Of a stretch of DNA of 64,000 nt, positions 9,368 through 17,219 are shown in pieces (position 1 is the first letter of the stretch; each line of letters starts with the position of its first letter). Below the pieces are notes generated by a model. It searched no databases. It was not told where the DNA came from and saw only the letters and a list, made by a program, of their open reading frames with translations. Made by a program: the position numbers and the translations under genes. The stretch is from Anianibacter sp965662745 (GTDB taxonomy: Bacteria > Pseudomonadota > Alphaproteobacteria > Rhodobacterales > Rhodobacteraceae): positions 1-64,000 of the forward strand of contig CBFIJK010000002.1 of NCBI GenBank assembly GCA_965662745.1. Reading direction: 5' to 3'.

Positions 9368-9751
9368 ATGCCCGTTACATATTCTCAGAACGACACGACC
9401 CGGATCGCCGAAATCACGGTCGATGGCCAAGTCGAAGAGGCGGATTTCGACAAGATCGCCGGACCCCTGCAGGATTTCATCGACCACCATGGTACGATCG
9501 GCTTTGTCGAAGTGGTCGAGAGCCTTGGCAGTTTCGATTTGTCGATGATCCCCAAGGGAATCGCCTTCGACATCAAGAACCTCAAGCATATCAGCCATGC
9601 CGCGATCGTGACGGATATCGGCTGGCTTTCCCCGATCACCAAAGGGGCCGGTGCCTTCATGTCGACAAAGCTGCGAACCTTCCCGCTGGATCAGGTTGAT
9701 GCGGCGCGTGAATGGGTGAAAAGCGAATTGGCTAACGCAGCATCGACTTGA
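9368..9751 (+). CDS. SpoIIAA-like (STAS/SEC14 fold) protein
   Basis: A 127-residue protein of the SpoIIAA-like family (PF11964), a small single-domain STAS/CRAL-TRIO-like fold of uncertain role. Recognisable parts are the central ETVDG-type strand (AEITVDGQVEEADFDKI), a middle IGFVEVVESLGSFDLS and the C-terminal KLRTFPLDQVDAAREWV. A strong AAGGAGG ribosome site lies seven bases before the ATG. Its end overlaps the convergent crotonase gene by 20 bp. Confidence 0.82.
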   Translation: MPVTYSQNDTTRIAEITVDGQVEEADFDKIAGPLQDFIDHHGTIGFVEVVESLGSFDLSMIPKGIAFDIKNLKHISHAAIVTDIGWLSPITKGAGAFMSTKLRTFPLDQVDAAREWVKSELANAAST

Positions 9752-10337
9752 TCGCCGCGACATGGCCTGGATCGGCGGCGTTCGCGTCGGCCGAAAGTTC
9801 GTCGATTGTGGTCGCCAGATCGTCCGTGATCCGGTCGAACAGGCCGAAGCTCAGCGCCTCGTCCGCGGTCAGTTTCGCGCCCGTCATCAGGACCAGCTTG
9901 GCGCGCGCTGGACCTACAAGTGCGGTCAGGCGCGCCGGGTCGGACGGTTGCGGCAGATAGCCCAGCTTCATCACCGGGTAGAAGAGTTTGGCGCCGGGCA
10001 CCGCGATGCGCAGGTCGCAGGCAAGCGCCATGCCGCAGGCGCCGCCCGCGACAGTGCCATTGAGCGCTGCGATGCTGAGGCCGGGAAACCCGGCAATCGC
10101 GCCCGACAAGCGTTCCCAGACCGGATCGGTCGCCAGGCCCGCGCGCGCAGCTTCCAGATCGGCGCCCGCGCTGAACACCTTGCCGGTTCCCGTTAGAACC
10201 AACACCTGCGCTGTGCCGACAGCCTCTTCGACAGCATCGGCCAGATCACCCAACATCTCGGCGGTAAGCGCATTGGCCTTGTCAGGCCGATTGATCCGCA
10301 GCGTCCAGCGTCGTCCGTTGCGGTCAACTTCGATCAT
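9732..10337 (-). CDS. Short enoyl-CoA hydratase/isomerase (crotonase) family protein
   Basis: At 201 residues this crotonase-fold protein is about 55 shorter than usual. It keeps the CoA-binding SAGADLEAARAG and the oxyanion-hole loop NGTVAGGACGMALACDLRIA. The stretch where crotonases carry their two catalytic Glu residues reads FYPVMKLGYLPQPSDPARL, so neither Glu is obvious. The C-terminal helical trimerisation region is mostly missing. Its start overlaps the SDR stop by 4 bp, so the pair forms an operon. It may be an isomerase-like or hydrolase-like member and is unlikely to be a normal hydratase. Confidence 0.82.
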   Translation of the reverse strand: MIEVDRNGRRWTLRINRPDKANALTAEMLGDLADAVEEAVGTAQVLVLTGTGKVFSAGADLEAARAGLATDPVWERLSGAIAGFPGLSIAALNGTVAGGACGMALACDLRIAVPGAKLFYPVMKLGYLPQPSDPARLTALVGPARAKLVLMTGAKLTADEALSFGLFDRITDDLATTIDELSADANAADPGHVAAIKSMLR

Positions 10338-11089
10338 GCGGTCAGGCCAAGTTTGGCGCGAAGCCCCTCGTCACGCAGGGACAGCTCCTCGCCCTGATGC
10401 GCGTCCGCCTCGGGGCCGCACATCCAGATCAGCGCCTTTGCGGGCCAGTCCGGCGGGATGTGATCGGACCATTCAAGCTGGGACACCGGGTTGATGCCAG
10501 ACGCCTTGATCTCGCGCTGCATTTCGGTCGCTACGGTACCGGGCGACAGACCCATCGCGCGGATCCCGGAGTCGCGGTATTCCTTGTCGAGCATCCGGGT
10601 CAGCATCGCCGCGCCTGCCTTGGACGAACAGTAATGCGACCACGCCTCGACCGGACCATGGGCCGCGCCGGATGAAAGCGTCAGAACGCTGCCGCCGCCT
10701 GCGGCGATCATGACAGGAAGCGCGGCGTGCATGCCGTAATAGACCCCCTTGAGGTTGATATCGATGACCTTGCCCCAGGCGTCGGGGTCACTGTCGCCGA
10801 GGCGCGCGATGGGCTCGATCGCGCCCGCGTTGTTGATCAGCACATCGAGAGAGCCAAAGGTCTCGACCGCCGCCTTCACGGCTGTTTCGATCTCCCAGTA
10901 ACGGGACACGTCGCAGGGCACGGCAAGAGCCTGCTTGCCGATCTCTCCGGCGATCTCGGCGATGCGATCCTCGCTCCGGGCCGTCAGGACGACGTTCGCT
11001 CCGGCCTCGGCGAAAAGCCGGGCGGCGGATTCCCCGATGCCGCGGCTGGCCCCGGTGATCAGGACGGTTTTTCCGTTCAAATGGCTCAT
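10334..11089 (-). CDS. Short-chain dehydrogenase/reductase
   Basis: A 251-residue classical SDR oxidoreductase. The nucleotide-binding motif TGASRGIG is at residues 12-19, NNAG near residue 90, the catalytic Ser in LTLSSGAAHGP and the Tyr-Lys pair in HYCSSK near residues 152-157. The start MSHLNGKTVLITG was preferred to one seven codons upstream. The ATGA overlap with the downstream crotonase implies joint expression, probably in metabolism of an acyl-CoA or hydroxy compound. The substrate is not apparent. Confidence 0.9.
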   Translation of the reverse strand: MSHLNGKTVLITGASRGIGESAARLFAEAGANVVLTARSEDRIAEIAGEIGKQALAVPCDVSRYWEIETAVKAAVETFGSLDVLINNAGAIEPIARLGDSDPDAWGKVIDINLKGVYYGMHAALPVMIAAGGGSVLTLSSGAAHGPVEAWSHYCSSKAGAAMLTRMLDKEYRDSGIRAMGLSPGTVATEMQREIKASGINPVSQLEWSDHIPPDWPAKALIWMCGPEADAHQGEELSLRDEGLRAKLGLTA

Positions 11090-11217
11090 TTGGTCATCCC
11101 TCTTTCGCACTGCGACGTGATCCGGCGAGGGTGACGAGACCAGAACGGATGCTTGACCACAAGGGGCACAGCGCCGAAGCTGGCGGCATAAACTGCCCCC
11201 AGTCTCAGGATTTTTCG

Positions 11218-12723
11218 ATGACCTATAAAGCCAATCTTCTCGCCTCGGTCGCTCTCGTCGCGACTGCCTTTCCCGCGCTGGCCGATGTCACCGCACAGGA
11301 TGTCTGGACCAGCTGGCAAGACCTGTCGAGTTCGATGGGTCAGACGATGAACGCAGGGTCGGAAACGATGGAAGGCGATACGCTTGTCGTCAGCGATATC
11401 GAGATCATGTTCGAGCCTGAGGATTCCGATGCGACTGCCAGCAGCACGATCGACGAAATCCGGTTTACAGAGAATGGCGATGGCACGGTCTCGATCGAAA
11501 TGTCGCCCAGCTATGACGTGACATCCGTCGCCGAGGTCGATGGCGAGACGCAGAGCGTCACCATGACGATCGAGCAAAGCAACATGGTCACGCTTGCTTC
11601 GGGCACGCCAGATCAGATCGACTATGATCTCACGGCCGATGCGATCCGTATTTCCGGCGCGATTCCGGACGATGACGAGATGGCGAATGGTATGATCGAA
11701 TTCGCGCTGACCGACCTGCAGGGGACCTACAACACCGATATGGGCGCCATGGTCGTCATGGGCATTGACGGAACAGCGGGGGAATTTGCGTTCTCCGTCA
11801 CCGGGACCGACCCCGAGACCGATGCGCTCACCGACGTGTCCATGTCCGCCGCCGATGTGCAGCTTGCGCTGAACTATGAGGCGTCCGCCGACGGGCCGAA
11901 CCCGTCTTCGTCGACCGACATGCAGGAAATCCTGGCCAGCGGGTTCGCCTTTGACATGAAGGCCACCCATGGCGAAGCGTCCTCGACGGTCGTTGCGGAA
12001 GGCGAAGAGGGGATCAATCTGAACATCGCCGCGGCTTCAGGCACGTTCGATTTCGCTTTTGCCCAGGACGGTCTCAGCTATGCCGCTTCGAACGATTCGG
12101 TTGCCATCACCGCCTCTGGCCCTTCGGTCCCGTTTCCCGAGGTCAACGCCGATCTGGAAACGCTGGCGCTCAGCTTCGAGATGCCGGTCGAGCAGGGCGG
12201 CGAGGCGCAGCCCTTCGGCGCGGTCATCGAACTGGGTGGGCTGACCATCAGTGATATGATCTGGGGCATCTTCGATCCCGAAGGCAAAATCCCGCGCGAT
12301 CCCGCGACGCTGTTGGTGGATGTGTCGGGCCAGGCGCGTTGGTTGGTCGATATCTTTGATGACGAAGAAGAGATGGACGATCAGCCCGGCGAGGTGGAAT
12401 CGCTTGAGCTGAATGAGCTGAACCTCGCGCTGGGCGGTGCAGAACTGACCGGGACGGGCGCCTTTACCTTCGACAACAGCGATTATGAGACGTTCGAGGG
12501 GATCCCGGCCCCCGATGGCCAGATCGACCTGCAGCTGACAGGCGGCAATACCCTTCTGGGCATTCTTGTCGAGATGGGGTTCGTGCCGCAGGATCAGGCG
12601 ATGATGGTGCGCATGATGTCCGGCATGTTTGCGCAGCCCGGCGAGGGTGAGGATACGCTGGTCAGCACGATCCGCGTGGAACCCGATGGCAGCGTCTTCG
12701 CGAACGACACGCAGCTTCAGTAA
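11218..12723 (+). CDS. DUF2125 family secreted protein
   Basis: A 501-residue exported protein of unknown function. Residues 1-22 form a signal peptide ending AFPALA, followed by DVTAQDVWTSWQDLSSSMGQ. The body is acidic, rich in Asp, Glu, Ser and Thr, and low in Cys, with repeated beta-strand-like segments, as expected for a periplasmic or surface protein. DUF2125 proteins of this form are common in Rhodobacteraceae. AGGA lies 8 bp before the ATG at 11218. A longer in-frame start at 11131 would bury the signal peptide and was rejected. Confidence 0.85.
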   Translation: MTYKANLLASVALVATAFPALADVTAQDVWTSWQDLSSSMGQTMNAGSETMEGDTLVVSDIEIMFEPEDSDATASSTIDEIRFTENGDGTVSIEMSPSYDVTSVAEVDGETQSVTMTIEQSNMVTLASGTPDQIDYDLTADAIRISGAIPDDDEMANGMIEFALTDLQGTYNTDMGAMVVMGIDGTAGEFAFSVTGTDPETDALTDVSMSAADVQLALNYEASADGPNPSSSTDMQEILASGFAFDMKATHGEASSTVVAEGEEGINLNIAAASGTFDFAFAQDGLSYAASNDSVAITASGPSVPFPEVNADLETLALSFEMPVEQGGEAQPFGAVIELGGLTISDMIWGIFDPEGKIPRDPATLLVDVSGQARWLVDIFDDEEEMDDQPGEVESLELNELNLALGGAELTGTGAFTFDNSDYETFEGIPAPDGQIDLQLTGGNTLLGILVEMGFVPQDQAMMVRMMSGMFAQPGEGEDTLVSTIRVEPDGSVFANDTQLQ

Positions 12724-12730
12724 ACCTGTT

Positions 12731-12757
12731 CGGGTGCCTCGTTGACCGGGGCACCCG
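12731..12757 (+). terminator. Hairpin after DUF2125 gene
   Basis: An 8-bp inverted repeat, CGGGTGCC (12731-12738) and GGCACCCG (12750-12757), lies just after the stop of the DUF2125 gene. No T-run follows, so it may stabilise the mRNA end or act weakly as a terminator. Confidence 0.4.
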
Positions 12758-12847
12758 CATCGTCCGGTCGATTGGTCGCGGCCCCTGCCTTGCACGCGGG
12801 TGTGGCACGGACTACCTCCACCTCATGTCATTCCCGAAAGGACGGAT

Positions 12848-14197
12848 ATGAGCACCCCCGATCTTGAGACCCTGACCTCGGCCCTTCTGGATGCGGCCAA
12901 GGCGGCCGGCGCCGATGCCGCTGATGCGATTGCCGTTGAGGGGACATCCCTGTCCATCGATGTGCGCGCCGGCGCGCTGGAGCAAGCCGAACGGTCCGAG
13001 GGCATCGAGATCGGCGTTCGCGTCATGATCGGTCAGCGGCAGGCCTGTGTGTCTGCCTCTGACACCAAGCCCGACACCCTGCGCACCGTGGCCGAGCGCG
13101 CTGTTGCCATGGCCCGCGAAGCGCCCGAGGATCCGCATATCGGCCTCGCCGATCCGTCGCAGATCGCGCGGGACTGGGATGTCGCGGCTCTCGATCTGGC
13201 CGAGGACGCGCCAGAGCCGGACCCCGCCGCGCTCGAAGACGCTGCGCGCCGTGCCGAAGCTGCGGCGCTGGCCATCGCGGGCGTGTCACAGGTTCAGTCA
13301 AGCTCTGCCGGATATGGCTATCGCACCATGCATCTTGCCGCGACGAATGGCTTTTCCGGCGGCTATTCGCGCAGCGATCACGGGATTTCCTGCGTGGCGA
13401 TCACCGGCGAAGGCGCGAAGATGGAACGGGATTATCACGGCGAGGGCCGCGTCTATCGCGCCGACCTGCCAAGCCCCGAAGAGATCGGACGCATCGCGGG
13501 CGAGCGGACGGTCGAGCGCGCAGGCGCGCGTCAGCCCAAGACCGGCGCCTACCCGGTGCTCTATGATGAACGCATCTCGGCAGGCCTGATCGGCCATCTT
13601 ATGATGGCGATCAACGGCAGTTCGATTGCGCGCGGATCGTCCTGGGCGTCCGATCTGATGGGCGCTGAGGTGCTGCCCGCGTCGATGTCACTGATCGAGG
13701 AACCACATCGCGCCCGCACCGGAGGGTCCCGTCCCTTCGATGCCGAGGGCCTGCCGACGCGAAAGCGCGCGATCATCGAGAACGGCGTGCTGCAAGGCTG
13801 GGTGCTCGACCTTGCCACGGCGCGCAAGCTGGGGCTGGAGAGCACGGCCAACGCCGTGCGCGGCACCTCTGGCCCGCCGTCGCCGTCATCAAGCAACCTG
13901 ACTCTGACCCAAGGCGACAAGTCCCGCGAAGACCTTATGCGCGAGATCGGCACCGGCCTTTTGGTGACCTCGCTGATCGGGTCGTCCATCAACCCGACCA
14001 CGGGCGACTATTCGCGTGGCGCGTCGGGCTTCTGGATCGAAAATGGCGAGATCGCTTATCCGGTCAACGAATGCACCATCGCGGGCAATCTGCGCGACAT
14101 GCTGAAGGCAATTACCCCTGCCAATGATGCGCGCCTGCACCTGTCGCGGATCGTGCCATCGCTGATGGTCGAGGGGCTGACGCTCGCCGGTGCGTGA
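12848..14197 (+). CDS. pmbA: TldD/PmbA family protein (PmbA/TldE)
   Basis: The TldD/TldE pair degrades and matures ribosomally made modified peptides; PmbA (TldE) is the partner without the metal site. The 449-residue product shows the PmbA outline: an N-terminal region with LSIDVRAGALEQAERSEG, a middle YPVLYDERISAGLIGHLM, and the C-terminal conserved NLTLTQGDKS and GASGFWIENGEIAYPVNECT. No TldD HExxxH site is visible, so PmbA is the better name. The ATG at 12848 follows a GAAAGGA ribosome site. It overlaps the GTG start of cysQ by 8 bp. Confidence 0.9.
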   Translation: MSTPDLETLTSALLDAAKAAGADAADAIAVEGTSLSIDVRAGALEQAERSEGIEIGVRVMIGQRQACVSASDTKPDTLRTVAERAVAMAREAPEDPHIGLADPSQIARDWDVAALDLAEDAPEPDPAALEDAARRAEAAALAIAGVSQVQSSSAGYGYRTMHLAATNGFSGGYSRSDHGISCVAITGEGAKMERDYHGEGRVYRADLPSPEEIGRIAGERTVERAGARQPKTGAYPVLYDERISAGLIGHLMMAINGSSIARGSSWASDLMGAEVLPASMSLIEEPHRARTGGSRPFDAEGLPTRKRAIIENGVLQGWVLDLATARKLGLESTANAVRGTSGPPSPSSSNLTLTQGDKSREDLMREIGTGLLVTSLIGSSINPTTGDYSRGASGFWIENGEIAYPVNECTIAGNLRDMLKAITPANDARLHLSRIVPSLMVEGLTLAGA

Positions 14198-14948
14198 TCT
14201 CGACCTTCTCATTGACGCGGCCAGAGCGGCGGCGCCCCTTGCGCTGAACCGCTGGCGGTTAGACCAGAAAATTTGGGACAAGCCAGGCGGGGCAGGCCCT
14301 GTGACCGAGGCCGATCTTGCTGTGGATGCCGCACTGAAGGATCAGTTGCGTGCCGCCCGGCCCGGCTATGGCTGGCTGTCCGAGGAAACACCCGACGATG
14401 CCGCGCGCCTGTCCCATGACAGCATCTTCGTCATCGACCCGATTGACGGCACCCGCGCCTATATCGACGGGCAGGACACCTGGGCGCTGTCGCTCGCCAT
14501 CGTCACGCAGGGCCGACCGGCCGCCGCCGTCGTCTATCTGCCTGCCAAGGACCGGATCTATACCGCAGCCGCTGGCGAGGGCGCGCAGTGCGACGGGGTG
14601 GCCATGCGTGCCGCCGATCGCGGTGATGTCACCGGCGCGCGTATCCTGGCAAACAAGATGGCGCTTGATGCGAAACACTGGCCGAACGGTATGCCGGAAT
14701 TCAGCCGCCATTTCCGCCCCTCGCTCGCCTACCGGATGAGCCTTGTCGCCGAAGGGCGCTATGACGGGATGATCACCTTCCGCGATGCGTGGGAATGGGA
14801 CATCGCTGCGGGTGCGCTACTGGCGGAAGAGGCAGGCGCGCGGGTGACGGACCGCCATGGCGGCGCGCTGGCCTTCAACTCGGCGGGTGCAAAGACGGCA
14901 GGTGTCGTTTGCGCGCCCGAAGGCGTCTGGCGCGGCATTCTGGGCTGA
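14190..14948 (+). CDS. cysQ: 3'(2'),5'-bisphosphate nucleotidase, inositol-monophosphatase family
   Basis: It probably removes the 3'-phosphate of PAP, a by-product of sulfate assimilation. The 252-residue product carries the metal-binding motifs of the family: WLSEETPDD near residues 64-72, DPIDGTRAYI near residues 86-95 and EWDIAAGALLAEEAG near residues 200-215. The start is GTG at 14190 and overlaps the pmbA stop. The pmbA-cysQ-DUF4170 order normally leads into kdtA and lpxK in Rhodobacterales. Some relatives are named only inositol monophosphatase. Confidence 0.88.
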   Translation: MRDLDLLIDAARAAAPLALNRWRLDQKIWDKPGGAGPVTEADLAVDAALKDQLRAARPGYGWLSEETPDDAARLSHDSIFVIDPIDGTRAYIDGQDTWALSLAIVTQGRPAAAVVYLPAKDRIYTAAAGEGAQCDGVAMRAADRGDVTGARILANKMALDAKHWPNGMPEFSRHFRPSLAYRMSLVAEGRYDGMITFRDAWEWDIAAGALLAEEAGARVTDRHGGALAFNSAGAKTAGVVCAPEGVWRGILG

Positions 14949-15025
14949 AACGCCCGGTTTCGGCCCTTCAACCCCGCGCACCTCTGGTCTAGGCTTTACG
15001 CGAAACCGGAAGCGGAGCCATTCGA

Positions 15026-15271
15026 ATGACCCAGCGTTTGCACCTTGTCTTTGGCGGAGAGCTTGTCGACCCCGGCAAGAACCAGTTCAAGAACACCGAA
15101 GAGATCCATATCGTCGGCATCTATCCCGACTACGCCAAGGCCTATGATGCCTGGAAGGCCGAGGCGCATCGCACGGTCGACAACGCGCATATGCGCTATT
15201 TCATCGCCCATCTGCATCGCCTTCGGGATGAGGAGACCGCCGCCTCACCCACCGAGGAGATTGCCGTCTGA
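15026..15271 (+). CDS. DUF4170 family protein
   Basis: An 81-residue cytosolic protein matching DUF4170, with HLVFGGELVDPGKNQFK at the N-terminus and VGIYPDYAKAYDAWKAEAH in the middle. The function is unknown. In this family of genomes it sits between cysQ and kdtA, as it does here. Its last bases, GTCTGA, overlap the proposed CTG start of the next gene, so the two are probably translationally coupled. Confidence 0.88.
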   Translation: MTQRLHLVFGGELVDPGKNQFKNTEEIHIVGIYPDYAKAYDAWKAEAHRTVDNAHMRYFIAHLHRLRDEETAASPTEEIAV

Positions 15272-16404
15272 CGACCCCAGAGGGCCCACTCGTCTGGATC
15301 CACACAGGCTCGGCCGCTGCGCCGGGAGCGGTGGTGGAATTCGCCCGGCGCCTGCGTCAGGACTGGCCCGAAATCCGGGTGCTTCTGACCGATACCTCCG
15401 ACGCGTCTGTGCCGGGTCTGCCCCATGGGATCGACCGGGAACCTGCTCCGTCCGAACGCAGCCGTCATGTTCGCGCGTTCCTGGAAGACCACATGCCGGC
15501 CCTGGGGCTTTGGACGGAATGCGATTTACGAGCCGAGCTTCTCGTTGCCGCGCATGACATGAAAATCCCGCTTCTGATGGCCGACGCGCATACCGCGCGT
15601 CCCGATCCGCGCCCCTGGCGCTGGCGCAGGGGCACAGGGCGGGGACTGATGGAACGGTTCGCGGCCATCCATGCAGGCGATGAGGCGACGCGCGCCGCAC
15701 TAAGGCGCATCGGCGGCGAGGGGATTGCGATCAACATCACGGGCTTTATCGAGGAAGGGCCACCCGCGCTGCCCTGCGACGACGCGGAGCGCGCCAATCT
15801 TGCGCTGCAGCTTGGGGGCCGCCCGATCTGGTTCGCCGCCGGACTGCCGATGTCCGAATGCGATGCCGTCATCGATGCCGCGCTTCGAGCGTTGCAGCGT
15901 TCGCACCGGATGCTGCTGATCCTCTCGCCGCTCGATCTTGGCGATGCGCCCGCGATGGAAGAGGCGTTTCAAGAAGCCGGGCTTTTGGTCGCGCGGCGGT
16001 CCGAAGGCGCCGATCCGTCAAGCGAATGCCAGGTCTACCTCGCCGATACCGAGGATGAGCTTGGCCTGTGGTATCGCCTGTCGCCCATCGCTTTCCTCGG
16101 CAATTCCTTGATCGGTCAGGGCGGTCGTGATCCGTTCGAGGCGGCGGCGCTGGGATCGGCGATTATACATGGTCCGAACGTGTCGGGCTATCGGCACGGA
16201 TATAGCCGCCTCGCCTCTGCCGGGGCGACACGGCTGGTGCGCAACGCGGTCGAACTGGGCGCGGCGGTCGAAACGCTGCTGGCCCCCGATGTGGCCGCCG
16301 CGATGGCGCAGGCCGCGTGGCGGGTGGCGACGACGGGGGCCGAGGTGACCGATCTGCTGATCGAGGAGATCGTGTCGCAGCTGGAAATCACGGGCGCGCT
16401 GTGA
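15268..16404 (+). CDS. KdtA/WaaA-like Kdo transferase homologue, active-site motifs lost
   Basis: True KdtA adds Kdo to lipid A precursors at the inner membrane. This 378-residue protein follows the KdtA plan: GPLVWIHTGSAAAP at the start, GRPIWFAAGLP at the domain junction, CQVYLADTEDELGLWYR, then GNSLIGQGGRDPFEAAALGSAIIHGP. Three catalytic motifs are altered. The usual SVGE, with the general-base Glu, reads SAAA; ETELWP reads ECDLRA; GGHNPLE reads GGRDPFE. There is no in-frame ATG. The first GTG (15331) would cut off conserved sequence, whereas CTG at 15268 has GAGGAG eight bases upstream and overlaps the DUF4170 stop as CTGA. It overlaps the LpxK-like gene by 4 bp. Homology is firm; activity is doubtful. 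Confidence 0.8.
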   Translation: MTTPEGPLVWIHTGSAAAPGAVVEFARRLRQDWPEIRVLLTDTSDASVPGLPHGIDREPAPSERSRHVRAFLEDHMPALGLWTECDLRAELLVAAHDMKIPLLMADAHTARPDPRPWRWRRGTGRGLMERFAAIHAGDEATRAALRRIGGEGIAINITGFIEEGPPALPCDDAERANLALQLGGRPIWFAAGLPMSECDAVIDAALRALQRSHRMLLILSPLDLGDAPAMEEAFQEAGLLVARRSEGADPSSECQVYLADTEDELGLWYRLSPIAFLGNSLIGQGGRDPFEAAALGSAIIHGPNVSGYRHGYSRLASAGATRLVRNAVELGAAVETLLAPDVAAAMAQAAWRVATTGAEVTDLLIEEIVSQLEITGAL

Positions 16405-17219
16405 TCGGGCGCGGGCCTGTTCGCGTGACGGCTTCTGTGCCGGTGATCGGCCTGTCGCCCCTGACGCGCGGTGCGGATATCGACCTGGCAGCAGCAGCGC
16501 TGATCTTGCGGCTGTTTGGGATGGGTAAGCGCCCTTTGGTTCTATGGTGCGCGAAAACTGCCCCGATTAAGGTGTCCGAAGGTGATGCGCGCTGGCCGGA
16601 GGCGTCGTTTCTGTCCAGCTTCGCCCCGGTCTGGGCCGGATCCGTGCCGCCCGACGATCTTGGGCAAGCCGATTGCATCCTGGCGCTGTCCCAAGATCGG
16701 GCAGTCGAGGCGGATATCACCTTGCGCGCCGTCAAGGCGCATCAAGGTGCTGGAAACGGGCTTGCGTGGCCGCTCGGTCCGGTTCTTTCAGGGGCGGTGG
16801 ATGGCCTGGTCCTGTCGGATGATCCCCGTGCGCGGCGCGGCGCGGAATTGCCCGACCCGCTTGCCGCGAAACCCCAAGTCACGGGCCGGGTGCAGATGCT
16901 GCAAACCGGGATGGACTGGTCGCAAGTGCGTGTGCTTGCCTTCGCTGGAGGCGGCGATCCCGGCGCGATCTTTGCCGCCGTTCGAAAGGCGGGGGCCGAA
17001 CTGGTGGACGGCATCGCCGTCGAGGGGCGCGATCCGCTACCGCCCGCGCTGATCCAGAGGCTTTCGCGCGAAGCAGCGGGGCATCGCGCCGCGCTGGCGA
17101 CCACCGAGCGCGATATGCTGCGCCTGCCGCCTGCCGCGCGCAGAGAGGTGCTGGCCCTGCCAATCCGGCTGGAGGTGCCGGACTGGACACCGCTGGATAC
17201 TATTCTGAGCGGGCTTTGA
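16401..17219 (+). CDS. LpxK-like (tetraacyldisaccharide 4'-kinase) homologue without a P-loop
   Basis: LpxK normally phosphorylates the lipid A disaccharide. The second half of this 272-residue product is clearly LpxK: LQTGMDWSQVRVLAFAGGGD, then ALATTERDMLRLPPAARREV and LALPIRLEVPDW. The N-terminal membrane helix and the ATP site are gone: where LpxK has GGTGKTP this protein has RGADIDLA. The usual DDG-Q and DHQPL active-site segments read LALSQDRA and EGRDPL. It starts at GTG 16401 in a GTGA overlap with the KdtA-like gene, so both should be made together. It may be a pseudoenzyme or regulatory subunit, or a decaying gene. Confidence 0.78.
   Translation: MIGRGPVRVTASVPVIGLSPLTRGADIDLAAAALILRLFGMGKRPLVLWCAKTAPIKVSEGDARWPEASFLSSFAPVWAGSVPPDDLGQADCILALSQDRAVEADITLRAVKAHQGAGNGLAWPLGPVLSGAVDGLVLSDDPRARRGAELPDPLAAKPQVTGRVQMLQTGMDWSQVRVLAFAGGGDPGAIFAAVRKAGAELVDGIAVEGRDPLPPALIQRLSREAAGHRAALATTERDMLRLPPAARREVLALPIRLEVPDWTPLDTILSGL

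Noticed and set aside
15331..16404. GTG at 15331 as the start of the KdtA-like gene
   Set aside because: It would remove the conserved N-terminal strand GPLVWIHTGS and has no good ribosome site.
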